DNA from: Vishniacozyma victoriae
Taxonomy: Eukaryota > Basidiomycota > Tremellomycetes > Tremellales > Bulleribasidiaceae
DNA length: 64,000 nt
Direction: 5' to 3'
Assembly: GCA_017654735.1 (NCBI GenBank)
Contig: JADPYG010000088.1
Location: 1,240,001 to 1,304,000, forward strand
This document shows, piece by piece, positions 1 through 8,960 of the stretch. Under the pieces are notes generated by a model, which saw only the letters and a program-made list of their open reading frames with translations, did no database searches and was not told the origin of the DNA. The stretch's first letter is position 1. Each line of letters opens with the position of its first letter. The position numbers and the translations under genes are program-made.

Positions 1-1098
1 AACTGTGGAATGAAAAGACTCTGGCGCGACTGGCTGTTCCGGAAATGCTAGAGTAAGTCTACCTGCCTGACGAATCTGACAATCCAGAATCGATCTGCCA
101 TCCCAAATGACCAACCCCATTCGGAACTATGCCGATGTGGAAGATATCGTCACCCAGAATTGGCCAAACCGGGAAAGCATGATTCGAGCGGAAGGAGCCG
201 ACCCTAATCGATTCAAGCGGCTCTTGGGACTTGTTGTCAGTCGCTATTTGATCTGAAGGATTGAGCTGACGTGTAGTGGGCACACTCTAAATCCAGGAGA
301 GGAACTCGGACTGTCGACATTGAGGAGGAATGGCAGAAAAAGGGCGATGGTGAGGTGGACGATATGAGTACTGTATTGGAGAATGTCAAGCGGAGTAAGT
401 CATTCTGTTTCCTCCTGAGCTGACGTTCAGCCAATTTAGCGATTCCAGGTGGATCAGAGCTAATTGGGATGTGGGGAGGCGAGTGGGACATGAAGCGTAG
501 GTTTCATCGAATTCTACGACTGACAGATAGATGGGTCTCTACTGGTCTCCACATTCATACCATTCGAGGGAACCGATGGAGAAGATTCGACAGCCCTATC
601 TGTCGGCGAGATGATCACAAAGGTCCAGATGATGCGGCAATCGATGAATCAAGAGAGGAGGGAGATAGCAGCCAAGCAGGGAATAGAGCCTGATCTGGTA
701 CCGCAATGCGAGCACCTTTGGGTCGTTTCAGGCGTAGGTCCCTTTTGTTGGCTGAGCTGATACCAGGGTGCTATGCCGTTGGTCAGAGAACGCATTGCCG
801 ATATTCTTGTTCGCAAACGATCATTCGTGCATGTCGACGAATACCTCACTCGTCATCCCGACTTTGCAAATGCCCTGAGCGCCAGGCCAGGTGAGTAATC
901 TCGCTGTTATCAGCTGACATGGTAGTCGGCCTTCATCCAGATGTATTGCGACCATCGCCATCCTCTTCCGAATCGAAACCACCTCCCCTCATCCTGGTCA
1001 GATGGCTCGGAAAGGATTTCGATGCCCAAAAGATCTTGGAAATCAAGCAGGCCGAATTTGGGGGCAAGAGCAAATTGAAAAAGAAGATCAAAAAGTGA
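1..1098 (+). CDS. 3' part of an unrecognised gene
   Basis: The coding path enters from the left edge (frame starting at base 3) and ends with TGA at 1096-1098. At least seven exons can be joined in one frame across short GT-AG introns, for example those starting at 53 (GTAAGT), near 396 and at 891 (GTGAGT). The product is hydrophilic, with a central stretch containing the motifs GGSELIGMWGG and STFIPFEG, a helical segment rich in Gln, Arg and Glu, and a very basic end (KSKLKKKIKK) that could be a nuclear or RNA-binding tail. The conserved-looking segment near 790-880 reads RKRSFVHVDEYLTRHPDF. I do not recognise the family and assign no function. The 5' end lies outside the window. Confidence 0.55.
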
Positions 1099-1160
1099 TG
1101 CGACTCCTGTCCAACCCGTAATCAGAAATGTATGATGTAGTGCATGTAATGTCGTCCCAA

Positions 1161-2170
1161 CTACCAGATGATCTCTGCCCGTACCAAGAACTTCTCCCCA
1201 AAGTAGTTCTTGTTCCAATATTGCTTGTTCAATTTGCGCACAAGTCGACAAGCGTTGTTGACAGAGTCGGTCGTTACGACCCATGTGGATGTGAAACTTC
1301 CAGCCGAGCTGAAATGTCAACCATGTTCACAGCACTGGACTCACCTAGGCAATCGCTTGACATCTTCCTTCTCTTCAATCTGCGTAGGCTCGACTCCATA
1401 GTCCGCGCCCGCCTGTCTTATACGAAACTCGGGAGTCATTCCCGGCAATCCCCTCAGCAGCACCCTTCGCCCTTTATTTCGGATATCCATACACCACTCG
1501 ACTGAAGGAATCTCGATCGGCCTTGATGTTGCATCGGTCTTCCATCCACCTTCGGGTCGGTCGGAGGACCTCGAAGAATCGACTCCAGTGCGCTCAAGAC
1601 TACGTAGTTGACCATCAACCCACTTGTACGCAGTAAATCGACTTGGATAGGCGGGGAGATTGGGTCTCATACCTAGATTCGAAGCTGGTCGAGGTCCTTG
1701 GATCCACGATGAAGTTTCGGGGAATAATGGTCTACCCACTACGGCTTTGATAGCATGATGTGCCTGCTCGTAATCGACATCTTCTAATGTGAGGTGGACG
1801 TTTTTCGTCTGCATAGGTCCGCGTGGGCAAGATGGTGGGGGCATAGTGACTGGAGATGAGCACAAGATTTGTCATATACCTACGATTTGAAACTGGGAAA
1901 TCCTTTTTGACGATATTATTCTGCTTCAGAGCACGAAGCACATCCTGCGAAGTGGCCGATTTGGGAATCTCGGCGAGTACAATATGGTGGGTACGCTCAT
2001 TACGACCACTCTTGGAAGCTGGAGTATAAGTATACCAAATTATTTCGGTACTTACATTCCGCTCCAGGTCTGTTCACAAGGGGGTTTAGCGAAAAGCGAG
2101 GTCCTCTTGGCGTTGTTGAAGATGATGCTCCGGACGTCGCGCTGCGTAGGGCAGTTCTGGCTTGGGACAT
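1161..2170 (-). CDS. RRM-like protein, possibly mitochondrial
   Basis: Four exons join in frame. The start at 2170 opens an Arg/Ser-rich, acid-poor N-terminus (MSQARTALRSATSG...) that resembles a mitochondrial presequence. Exon 2 carries HIVLAEIPKSATSQDVLRAL, which reads like the first strand and helix of an RNA-recognition motif. After a linker, RRVLLRGLPGMTPEFRI and, in the last exon, TDSVNNACRLVRKLNKQYW look like the edges of a second, degenerate RRM. The last intron (donor GTGAGT near 1345) joins KRLP to SSAGS and restores the frame up to TAG at 1161-1163. The fold is inferred from strand/helix pattern only; canonical RNP1 aromatic residues are not clear. A role in organelle RNA binding is possible but unproven. 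It is convergent with the preceding gene. Confidence 0.6.
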
Positions 2171-2596
2171 GGTGGGTATGGAGTGAAATGAGGCAGCAAG
2201 AGTAGATAGACCTGGAAGACGCCGTGAAATGTTGGTCAGGCACGGATGTCCACGTTCCGCTACATCTGCGCTCTTCTCTTTGGCACCTGATAGACAGAAA
2301 CCCTCGCCTTACAGACCGACGTCAGCGTTCGTATATAGCTGCAACGACAAAGGGAAAGAGAGAGCAGCAGTCTACGTCAAGCAGACGTCTCACTATTGTA
2401 TGATCACTGCGCTACGAGCCTCGGCTGTGTACTTTAGGGGGCAGAGCTCGCTTCACCTCTTCCTGAGCTGACACATTAGTCGTCTAGCGCACATGGGCTT
2501 CGCATTCTGAAGGACACAGACCAAGTCGGAAGGTGTCAGGCGCAAGAGGAGAGGACAGAAGGTGCGAGTATGCAAAAACATCCCAAAAAGAAAGAA
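2171..2596. other. intergenic, no gene seen
   Basis: This stretch lies between the start of the RRM-like gene and the 3' end of the tRNA. It should hold the promoter of the RRM-like gene. Directly downstream of the tRNA, on the minus strand, a CTTTCTTTTT run (about 2581-2594) is a plausible RNA polymerase III terminator. No supported coding sequence was found. Confidence 0.5.
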
Positions 2597-2698
2597 CGGA
2601 GCCGGCAGGGTTCGAACCTGCGCGTCTTGCGACAACAGATAGTGAACAAAAGGTTAGCTATTCAAGTCTGTCGGATTAGACCACTCTCCCACGACTCC
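2597..2698 (-). tRNA. tRNA-Ser(UGA) with 20-nt intron
   Basis: The minus strand folds as a class II tRNA. The acceptor stem is GGAGTCG with CGGCTCC, the D-arm/A-box is TGGTCTAATCC, the anticodon stem is ACAGA with TCTGT, and the long variable arm is TGTCGCAAGACG. The T-loop GGTTCGAACC matches the B-box, and the discriminator base is G, as usual for serine tRNAs. The loop CTTGAA gives anticodon UGA. A 20-nt intron (2641-2660) sits after position 37, the canonical eukaryotic site. A T-run downstream suggests Pol III termination. The long variable arm also occurs in tRNA-Leu, but the anticodon and G discriminator favour serine. Confidence 0.93.
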
Positions 2699-3011
2699 AG
2701 GTCATGCAGGAGCCTTGTTAGAATAATATAAATCGGAACTTCAGAATGGACTCGCACAATTACTGTTTTCCAGCTTGTTCCTGTGTGCTTTCATCATTTC
2801 TGTCATTGTGTAGAGCGCTGGCGGTGGGCAACCACGAAGAAATCAGCTTATTACCTATCTTGGACCTCAAAGGACCGGTACCCTGGAACGAAGATTGCCT
2901 CGACGCTAACACCGCCACTCAAAGGATGCTGGGATTGATTGCTGACATCTTGTCTTCCGTTGTCTTTTGTATCACTCATCCCCCCATACTTAGTGCCTCC
3001 ATCAGTCTGTC

Positions 3012-4042
3012 ATGTCGGACTATAGAGCTGAAAGAAAACCGCAGGAAGAGTCTCCAGCTCGACTATTCAGAGTGTTCAAGGACTTGGTGAAACATGTCGA
3101 TTTCGAAGATGCTTTGTTTCATCGAGAAGGAGAAGATCTACCACAAGTCACGATTCGCATCGGGGACAAGCTTGTATTTATCGCTCAGAGGGGTAAGCTG
3201 TACCTTCTGATGAAGGACCTTCGATGGACCGACTATGGCAAGACCGAGGGACCGTCCTTGTTATTCCACCCCGCCAGCGATCCCCCGATGCAGTATGAGG
3301 ATGGCACTGCTGAAGTCGGAACTGGTATGTGGATGAGGGACCGAGTCATGTTGACTTCAATTCACATGACATTCATTTGGGGATTGTCCCCACGAACGAA
3401 ATACCTTCTCGACCTCGAGAAAAATCATTGCCGAACATGGGTATCTCCATCATCCTCGCCAGGTTCGTTCTTTACCACGAGTACAAAGTAGCATTACTGA
3501 CTTCGCCAGACTTCCAAATATCAAACACGCTAGGACTGCCAGCGAGAACAATGAGCTCAATACACATGACGCTCCGGATGTATTCATCGATTTCTACCTA
3601 GTGATCCGAACCACTGGACAGGCCATGGTACCGTACTGTACCGACTGCCGATTTCGATGTCAAGAGAGCTCCTGTCCCATTTCCGGACTCGTGATCGATC
3701 CTCTTGAAGTCTACAAACCCGGACGCGAGGACTTGCGCAACCGAGCACACTTCCCAGGCGAGGACAGCGCGTATCAAGGTGATCTTCGAAACTTGCTCAT
3801 CCACCCCGATTTGAGCGCTGAGAGGCACCGATACTTCCATCATCCCCAGAAGACCTGGATGCCGGCCAATTCGGTTCAAAGACCTGCGAACTGGAGCGCT
3901 AGGTATCCGACGGTGAGTATATCCACATGAAGCCCATTTGATAGACACTAAGCATTCGTAGCGTCATTATGATCCCTCTGCTACCCTGGTTTACCCTGGT
4001 TTGAACAATGTAACATCAAACCCTTCACAGAGCCATGAATGA
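3012..4042 (+). CDS. family B cysteine-motif protein, copy B1
   Basis: Unrecognised protein with a homolog (B2) on the opposite strand at 13.1-14.1 kb. The start at 3012 (MSDYRAERKP...) opens a soluble N-terminal part. The conserved core is in the exon beginning near 3528: APDVFIDFYLVIRTTGQA is followed by a Cys cluster, YCTDCRFRCQESSCPISG, then RAHFPGEDSAYQGDLRNLL and a FHHPQKTW box. B2 shows the same order with CCVECRLQGRERQCPIAG and RTHVPGDETAHQ. Introns near 3464-3510 and 3913-3960 have GT-AG ends, and the last exon ends with TGA at 4040-4042. Between about 3320 and 3345 the reading frame changes without a canonical intron that I can find, so this copy may be frameshifted. The Cys spacing (C-x2-C-x6-C) suggests metal binding, which is an inference. 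Confidence 0.5.
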
Positions 4043-4977
4043 TGGTCTCACAACAGGAGCTTCGTCTGCTCCTCTTGTGTACCTCAGTCAGCTATGGACG
4101 ACAAATTATCTCGTTCTGGAACGTCCACCTGATATAAAACGATGAACGGCAAAAAAGACTAGATTATGGCGAGGAGGAATTTCGGATATATCCGACGTAC
4201 ACGTTGTTCGGCCAATTCCAAGATCGCATCTGCTCTCTGCTCATTTAGGTTCGAATAACAAGCAAGGTTCGAGTCTGATTCAATCTAAATCCAGGAGTGG
4301 TCTTTATGCTCACTGCCCGACTCAAGCTTCAATCTGCTTCTCAACCTTAGCGAAACCAATCTAGCTTGACATATTTCGCTTCGTATAAGACTTCGGATCA
4401 CCGATGACCCATTTCGACTTGGTCTCGGTCAGTACCGCCGAACCATACCATTTGCTCGATCTCCCTATGTAGGTGAGAGCCATACTTCGAATGGCGGCTC
4501 CCTGAAAAACTGTATCTAGACAGGACAAGTGGGTGTCTTGGAGTCAAACGCCTTTTCGGATAACCCTATCGACATAATCTCTCACCCACCAAGCCCAGGC
4601 GTTACAGCATGACCACTTGATATTGACGGAAGCGAAGGAGTGGAGCAGTCACAAAGGATGAGGAGAAGCGCGAAGGAGGAGACCGTGTGTCTAAGGGCGG
4701 CTGCGCCCATTCAGAAGTTCAAACGAATTCCTTCCCTTCTCTTGTTTATGTCCTGAAAGCAAAAAGAAAAAGAAAAAGGAAACGAGGCTGACGAGACCGA
4801 TTCAACAGGGGTACCTTGCGGGTCCTCTTCTTCTCATCAACTACTTCACTCTCATCACTCACTTCACTCTCATCACTCACTTCACTCTCATCGCTCTCAT
4901 CACCCACATCACTCTCATCACTCATTTCACTCTCATCTTTCAATTCTTTTTAATATACCGATACCAATATTCAACAA
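4043..4977. other. intergenic with degenerate 18-bp repeats
   Basis: This is the largest gene-free gap on the left side. Apart from the CTCATCACTCACTTCA repeat listed separately and A-rich or T-rich runs before 4978, I see no gene, tRNA or element boundary. It must contain the promoter of the next gene. Confidence 0.4.
4845..4935. repeat. degenerate 18-bp tandem repeat
   Basis: About five copies of an 18-bp unit, ACTTCACTCTCATCACTC, are arranged head to tail, the last ones with substitutions. On the minus strand it encodes an acidic Ser/Asp/Glu repeat (DESEVSDESEVSDESEV) within a short open frame. I regard that as a by-product of the repeat, not a gene. Confidence 0.7.
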
Positions 4978-6777
4978 ATGGCGGAACGTCGATCAGCCCT
5001 CGAGCTGGTTCACGGTCCGAAAGTAAGTATTCCACACTTGCTCGCTATCTATGCTGACGACAGCCTGTCGGATCCTTTGTCGCCAGATTCATCGGATCCT
5101 TTGTCGCCAGATTCACCTACCAAGATTCTCGACAAGCTTTCGTAATCTCATATTTTGAGGTCAAGGGGCAGCTCTTGAAGCAATAGAAGATCATACCCAT
5201 CACACTGGCCGACGGAATCTCGATGCTCTTCTCTGATATCTCATGGGAACGAGATTTCATGACCTGGTTTTGGGAGATCATCAAGTTATATGCCGATTCC
5301 AATCACCCGACAGACATGATTCCCCACCCCACCAAGCCTGGTAAACGGATTTTCGATCCAAAATCAACATACCCAAAGAGTTATCAGAAGGGTCCTGTCC
5401 CTATCCACTTCTGTACCGAACAGGTACCATATACTGGAGTAGTCGCCGATAACCACTACGTTGATAATGATGATGAATACACTTGGACTTTTATCGATAT
5501 CGTCCTTGCCATTCTTGCCTTACGAGCCGTAAGTTTCCTGCCTCTCTCTCTCTGATCACAGCTGACCTTCAGATCGATGCCCTCCCTCAATGGCATCACA
5601 ACGCAAACAAGAGGTCGGAACATGCTTGGGTCGCCAAGACCCGAATGAAGATCCTCTTGGGGAGTATGCTGCCTTCGATCATCTTCGGCAACCTCAAGAA
5701 TGCCCAGCCTTGGGACGACCACAGCCAAGGTTGTGGTGGATGTGATGGATTCATCGGGTCACGTCTCTTCATATTTCTATCCGCTAAGGCTGACGAGAAA
5801 GGCGATCACCTACGCCTGCATGGCCGAGCAGTTGGCTTCGGATAAAGGCGGTATATACAAGCATACGATCGAGTTCGGCCACATCACCGGCAACATTGAC
5901 GCGATGATATACCGAAGGTTCCCCATCGAGGACTTTTGGCGACTCATCGCCAGGCCCGCCTCCCAGACTTTGGTAGGATGTCGGGATACTGCCAACTTCT
6001 ACGGTATGCAGAAGCTGGCGAAGGTTGACCAGGCTCCGGCTAGGGCCTTGCATTACAATGGGGTCAAACTGAACGTCATCAACGCTTCGATCAGTAAGTT
6101 AGGTGATGGCAATTGAAACCCGAGCTGATGTCTAGATAATTGGAACGTGCAGCACGCCGCCTTGATTCATGATTACAAGCATGGTCCTAACGCCGGGTAT
6201 TCTCCCCCCCCCCTGCTGCTCCTCCTGGAGGCTGGCCGGGTAACGATCCTCTGCCACCTGCTCCGGCATTCCCCCCTCTCCCCCCTGGTGGTCCCTCCTC
6301 TTCCTGGGGGCGGTGGAAACGGCAATCAACCTCCCCCTCCTCCCGGTGGTAATGGTGGTGACCCCGCCAACAACCAGCCTCCCCATCCTTACGGTGGTAA
6401 CGGTGGTGGTCCCGCCAATGATCAACAAGCTCCACATCCTCATGGTGGTGATGGTGGCGGTAACATTGGTCCTTCTCATCCATATGGTAACGTTCGAAAT
6501 CGAACTTCCAGCAATGCCAGCTTTGCATCCATCGCTAGCGCTCCTTCGACTCAAGGCAGTACTGGGAACCGCAGGGATTCTGAACCAGCGGATGCTCAAG
6601 GTAGCTGCTCGGAGGCAATGGTACGTCTTCCACCTTCTTCATCGTACTTGAACTGATCAACAGGAAGTCGTCGGTGTATATGGAAACTGGTCACGACCAA
6701 GTTCTTCCAAGGTACTTCGGCACAGGCACTCAGCTGGAAGATTTAACCCAATGGATCTATCTAATAGGAATCGATAG
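4978..6777 (+). CDS. family C/D protein with CxGCD motif, copy C
   Basis: Unrecognised protein whose core is shared with the gene at 12.1-13.0 kb. Exon 1 (4978-5022) encodes MAERRSALELVHGPK. After a canonical intron, exon 2 carries a 24-bp tandem duplication and then an in-frame TAG at 5184-5186. Beyond it the same frame stays open: TFIDIVLAILALRA, MKILLGSMLPSIIFGN, QGCGGCDGFIG, then DAMIYRRFPIEDFWRLIA. An intron directly after GCDGFIG occurs at the same place in copy D. The C-terminal third is low-complexity Pro/Gly/Asn/His (6270-6500), followed by a Ser-rich segment and TAG at 6775-6777. The internal TAG means the copy is either a pseudogene, starts downstream, or has splicing that I have not resolved. 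The CxGCD pair suggests metal binding by inference only. Confidence 0.5.
5069..5116 (+). repeat. 24-bp tandem duplication in coding sequence
   Basis: Two adjacent 24-bp copies (5069-5092 and 5093-5116) differ only at the last base. They duplicate eight residues (GSFVARFI/GSFVARFT) in frame near the N-terminus of copy C. Near identity points to a recent duplication. Confidence 0.9.
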
Positions 6778-6827
6778 TCGGCTTTTGGAATGTGTCTTAC
6801 TAGGATGGATCGAGCTCTTCGTCCACT

Positions 6828-8937
6828 TTGTTTAGAATGATCTGTCTCCTATACTATCAGACCGACAATAACCCGAAGCGAGGGAGCCTAGTCATCAAGC
6901 CACTTTTGAAAGGGGTTTGTGTCAACATCATCAACCCATCACTAGATCGCACCGAATCCCGACAGCTTGCCTCCTTTATCAACTCTACAGGTGCGCATCC
7001 CGCCCTCGGTCTGCTACTTCTCGTCAATAAGGCTGCTTTGGATCTCAAATTCAAGAAACTGGGACCAAGGGATTTTCTGGAGTGGTTTGATGCCATTGTT
7101 GTTGCGCAAATCGGACAGGATGAAGAGTCAGACTGGGCTATCTTGATACCCAATGTGAGTCAATCCCGCCGATGAATTTCAATACTGATTATCAGTACCA
7201 TGCAGGGTCAGTCAAGTATGACTCTACTATCGAGATCGATAATTCAAGAGTCATCATGGTTGTGTGCAGGATAGACGTGGTTGCCGAGGAAGTCGAGACG
7301 GAGAAGGTGGAGAGTGGGGGTCGTCCAAGCGGGGAAGGATATCGAGATTGGCTACTTAGCCTAAGAAGAGCCATCGTGCCCCGTCTCAACGCAGAAGAGC
7401 TAGATGTCAAGCTGCCTGAAGCCAAGATAGCCCTTCGAAGGCAGATTGGATTCTACAATCAAGTCCGCAAAGTCAGCTCGACCCCACCCAGAAGGCTCAC
7501 AAAAGAGGTAAGTGATGTTTATCAGGCAGCGCTGACGAATTCAGGAGTCAGAAGTTATTTCGCTGCAAGCTCGGCTTTCGAGACAAAAAGGCAACCTTCG
7601 ACACGTAAAAGCCGAAGGCCCAAAACAATCCCGACAACGCCTTCGCCATTTCTTTGCCGAAAAACGGAAGGAGGCAACGTCGAGAGAAATTAGAATCACC
7701 ACAGTCATGCAAGCTGGCATGCCCCGACGCTCATGCGACAATACCGAGGAGCATCACGAGAAGTGGTGGATGGAGCAGTGGGAAGGGCTGGACCTGGTCT
7801 GGGCAGTCCACTCGTACGAGATGAAGAAGTGGATGCGAGCGGCAACATCGTCCACCAAACAAGAACGATATGAAAAGCACCTCAAAGCGTACACCGAAGC
7901 GAAGGTTGTCGAGATTGTGGGTATGAAAACCCCTCTCCAAATGCTTGAAACACTCGCTACCGAATCAAATCATGCTTTCTATCGCCTATCGAAAAAGCTC
8001 AACCAGTGGCTGCTCTGCGCCCACTGCGGAGGCTATGGATTCGCAAGTCCGCAGGACAATCATACGTGCGAGGGAGTAGAAGAAGATAGGGATCGACTCG
8101 GCCTCAGCAACGAGAGGAAGAGGTACGAGGTCAGGGGAGGCAGTGAGGAAGGGGACTTTCGGTCAAAAGCTCCTAGGTCACTCAAGAGGATCAAGCGTAC
8201 CCGTGATCCGAAGTTTGGGGTGTTCAACACCAAAGTCATTCATGCTCACGAGGCCTGGGGAGCGTCTGGCAAGAATGATCGTCGATACCGAGGAACTCTC
8301 CGCAGGCATGGCCAGTCATCAGATCGTCTGGAAGAATCCAAAGGCCGATATGGGGCAAATTTCGCCCATCTAACCGGTCATTGCGGCGATCCTGCCCCGG
8401 GAGGTCAGTCCGATTCTTGTACATTCCGATAGTACCTCCGACTTTATCGTCACTGTTGGAGTATACCGATTACCGAGTCCCTTACCACACCGATGACCGA
8501 CTGGGATAATACACCTACTCGACCGGCAACTTCAGATTGGAGGGTTTTGAAATCAATCATTTCCGCTATCAGTCCCGGCTCGCGATCACACGACGAGCCA
8601 CTGCTATTCGCTTCATGTGGTAGACCGGCATGCGACTACATGTCCCTCAAACGCGACTTTTACCAGCACGTGTATGCTGACGGTACAAAGCCAAAATATC
8701 GCCTTTCCGTAAAACAAGTCGCCCGAAATTTTGTCGAACTACCCGTATGCGTCCAGCTTCGCCTATGGACCGGCCATAGGGGACAAATTCGATCTGCTGC
8801 GGACGATAAACAGCCGAAGCAGCATTCACATCACATTCTTCCTCGTGGTCATGAAGCAATCTCAGGCCGCTCAGCACATGATCTATCCTACTTGTCATCA
8901 TTCCATCTTTCCTCATGTGCTCCTACTCCACTACTGA
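6828..8937 (+). pseudogene. family A cysteine-motif protein, copy A1, decayed
   Basis: Paralog of the copy at 8.96-11.67 kb. Domains in order: GPRDFLEWFDAIVVAQIG; a GTGAGT intron; YHAGSVKY with an acidic helix; an Arg-rich linker; TEEHHEKWWMEQWEGLDLV; AYTEAKVVEIVG; FYRLSKKLNQWLLCAHCGGYG ending in HTCEG; then KAPRSLKRIKRTRDPKFGVFN. The pattern CxxCG-x11-HxC looks like a zinc-finger or ribbon. Compared with A2, the frame shifts near 8256-8262, an in-frame TAA lies at 8371-8373, and another shift is needed near 8490, yet homology continues (ILVHSDSTSDFIVTVG matches ILVLKNSDPEYIIIVG). I therefore call it a pseudogene. The N-terminal start is unclear: homology begins near 6836 and upstream reading frames are broken. 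Limits are approximate. Confidence 0.55.
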
Positions 8938-8960
8938 ATCTTACATCTGTCCTACCCATC

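Noticed and set aside
910..1320. Minus-strand open frame over the end of the first gene
   Set aside because: It overlaps both the basic tail of the first gene and the last exon of the RRM-like gene in a different frame, and joins with neither.
4230..4300. GGTTCGA-like B-box motifs suggesting another tRNA
   Set aside because: Two GGTTCGA motifs occur but no acceptor stem, D-arm or anticodon stem can be paired around them.
4845..4935. CRISPR-like array
   Set aside because: The units are directly adjacent without spacers and degenerate, and the sequence is eukaryotic. It is a simple tandem repeat.
4746..4943. Minus-strand acidic SDE-repeat protein
   Set aside because: The coding potential is produced by the 18-bp tandem repeat. 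There are no supporting introns, homologs or conserved ends.
6132..6599. Minus-strand open frame opposite the Pro/Gly-rich region of copy C
   Set aside because: The reversed low-complexity sequence stays open by composition (Thr/Met/Gly/Arg repeats). No splice or start context supports it.
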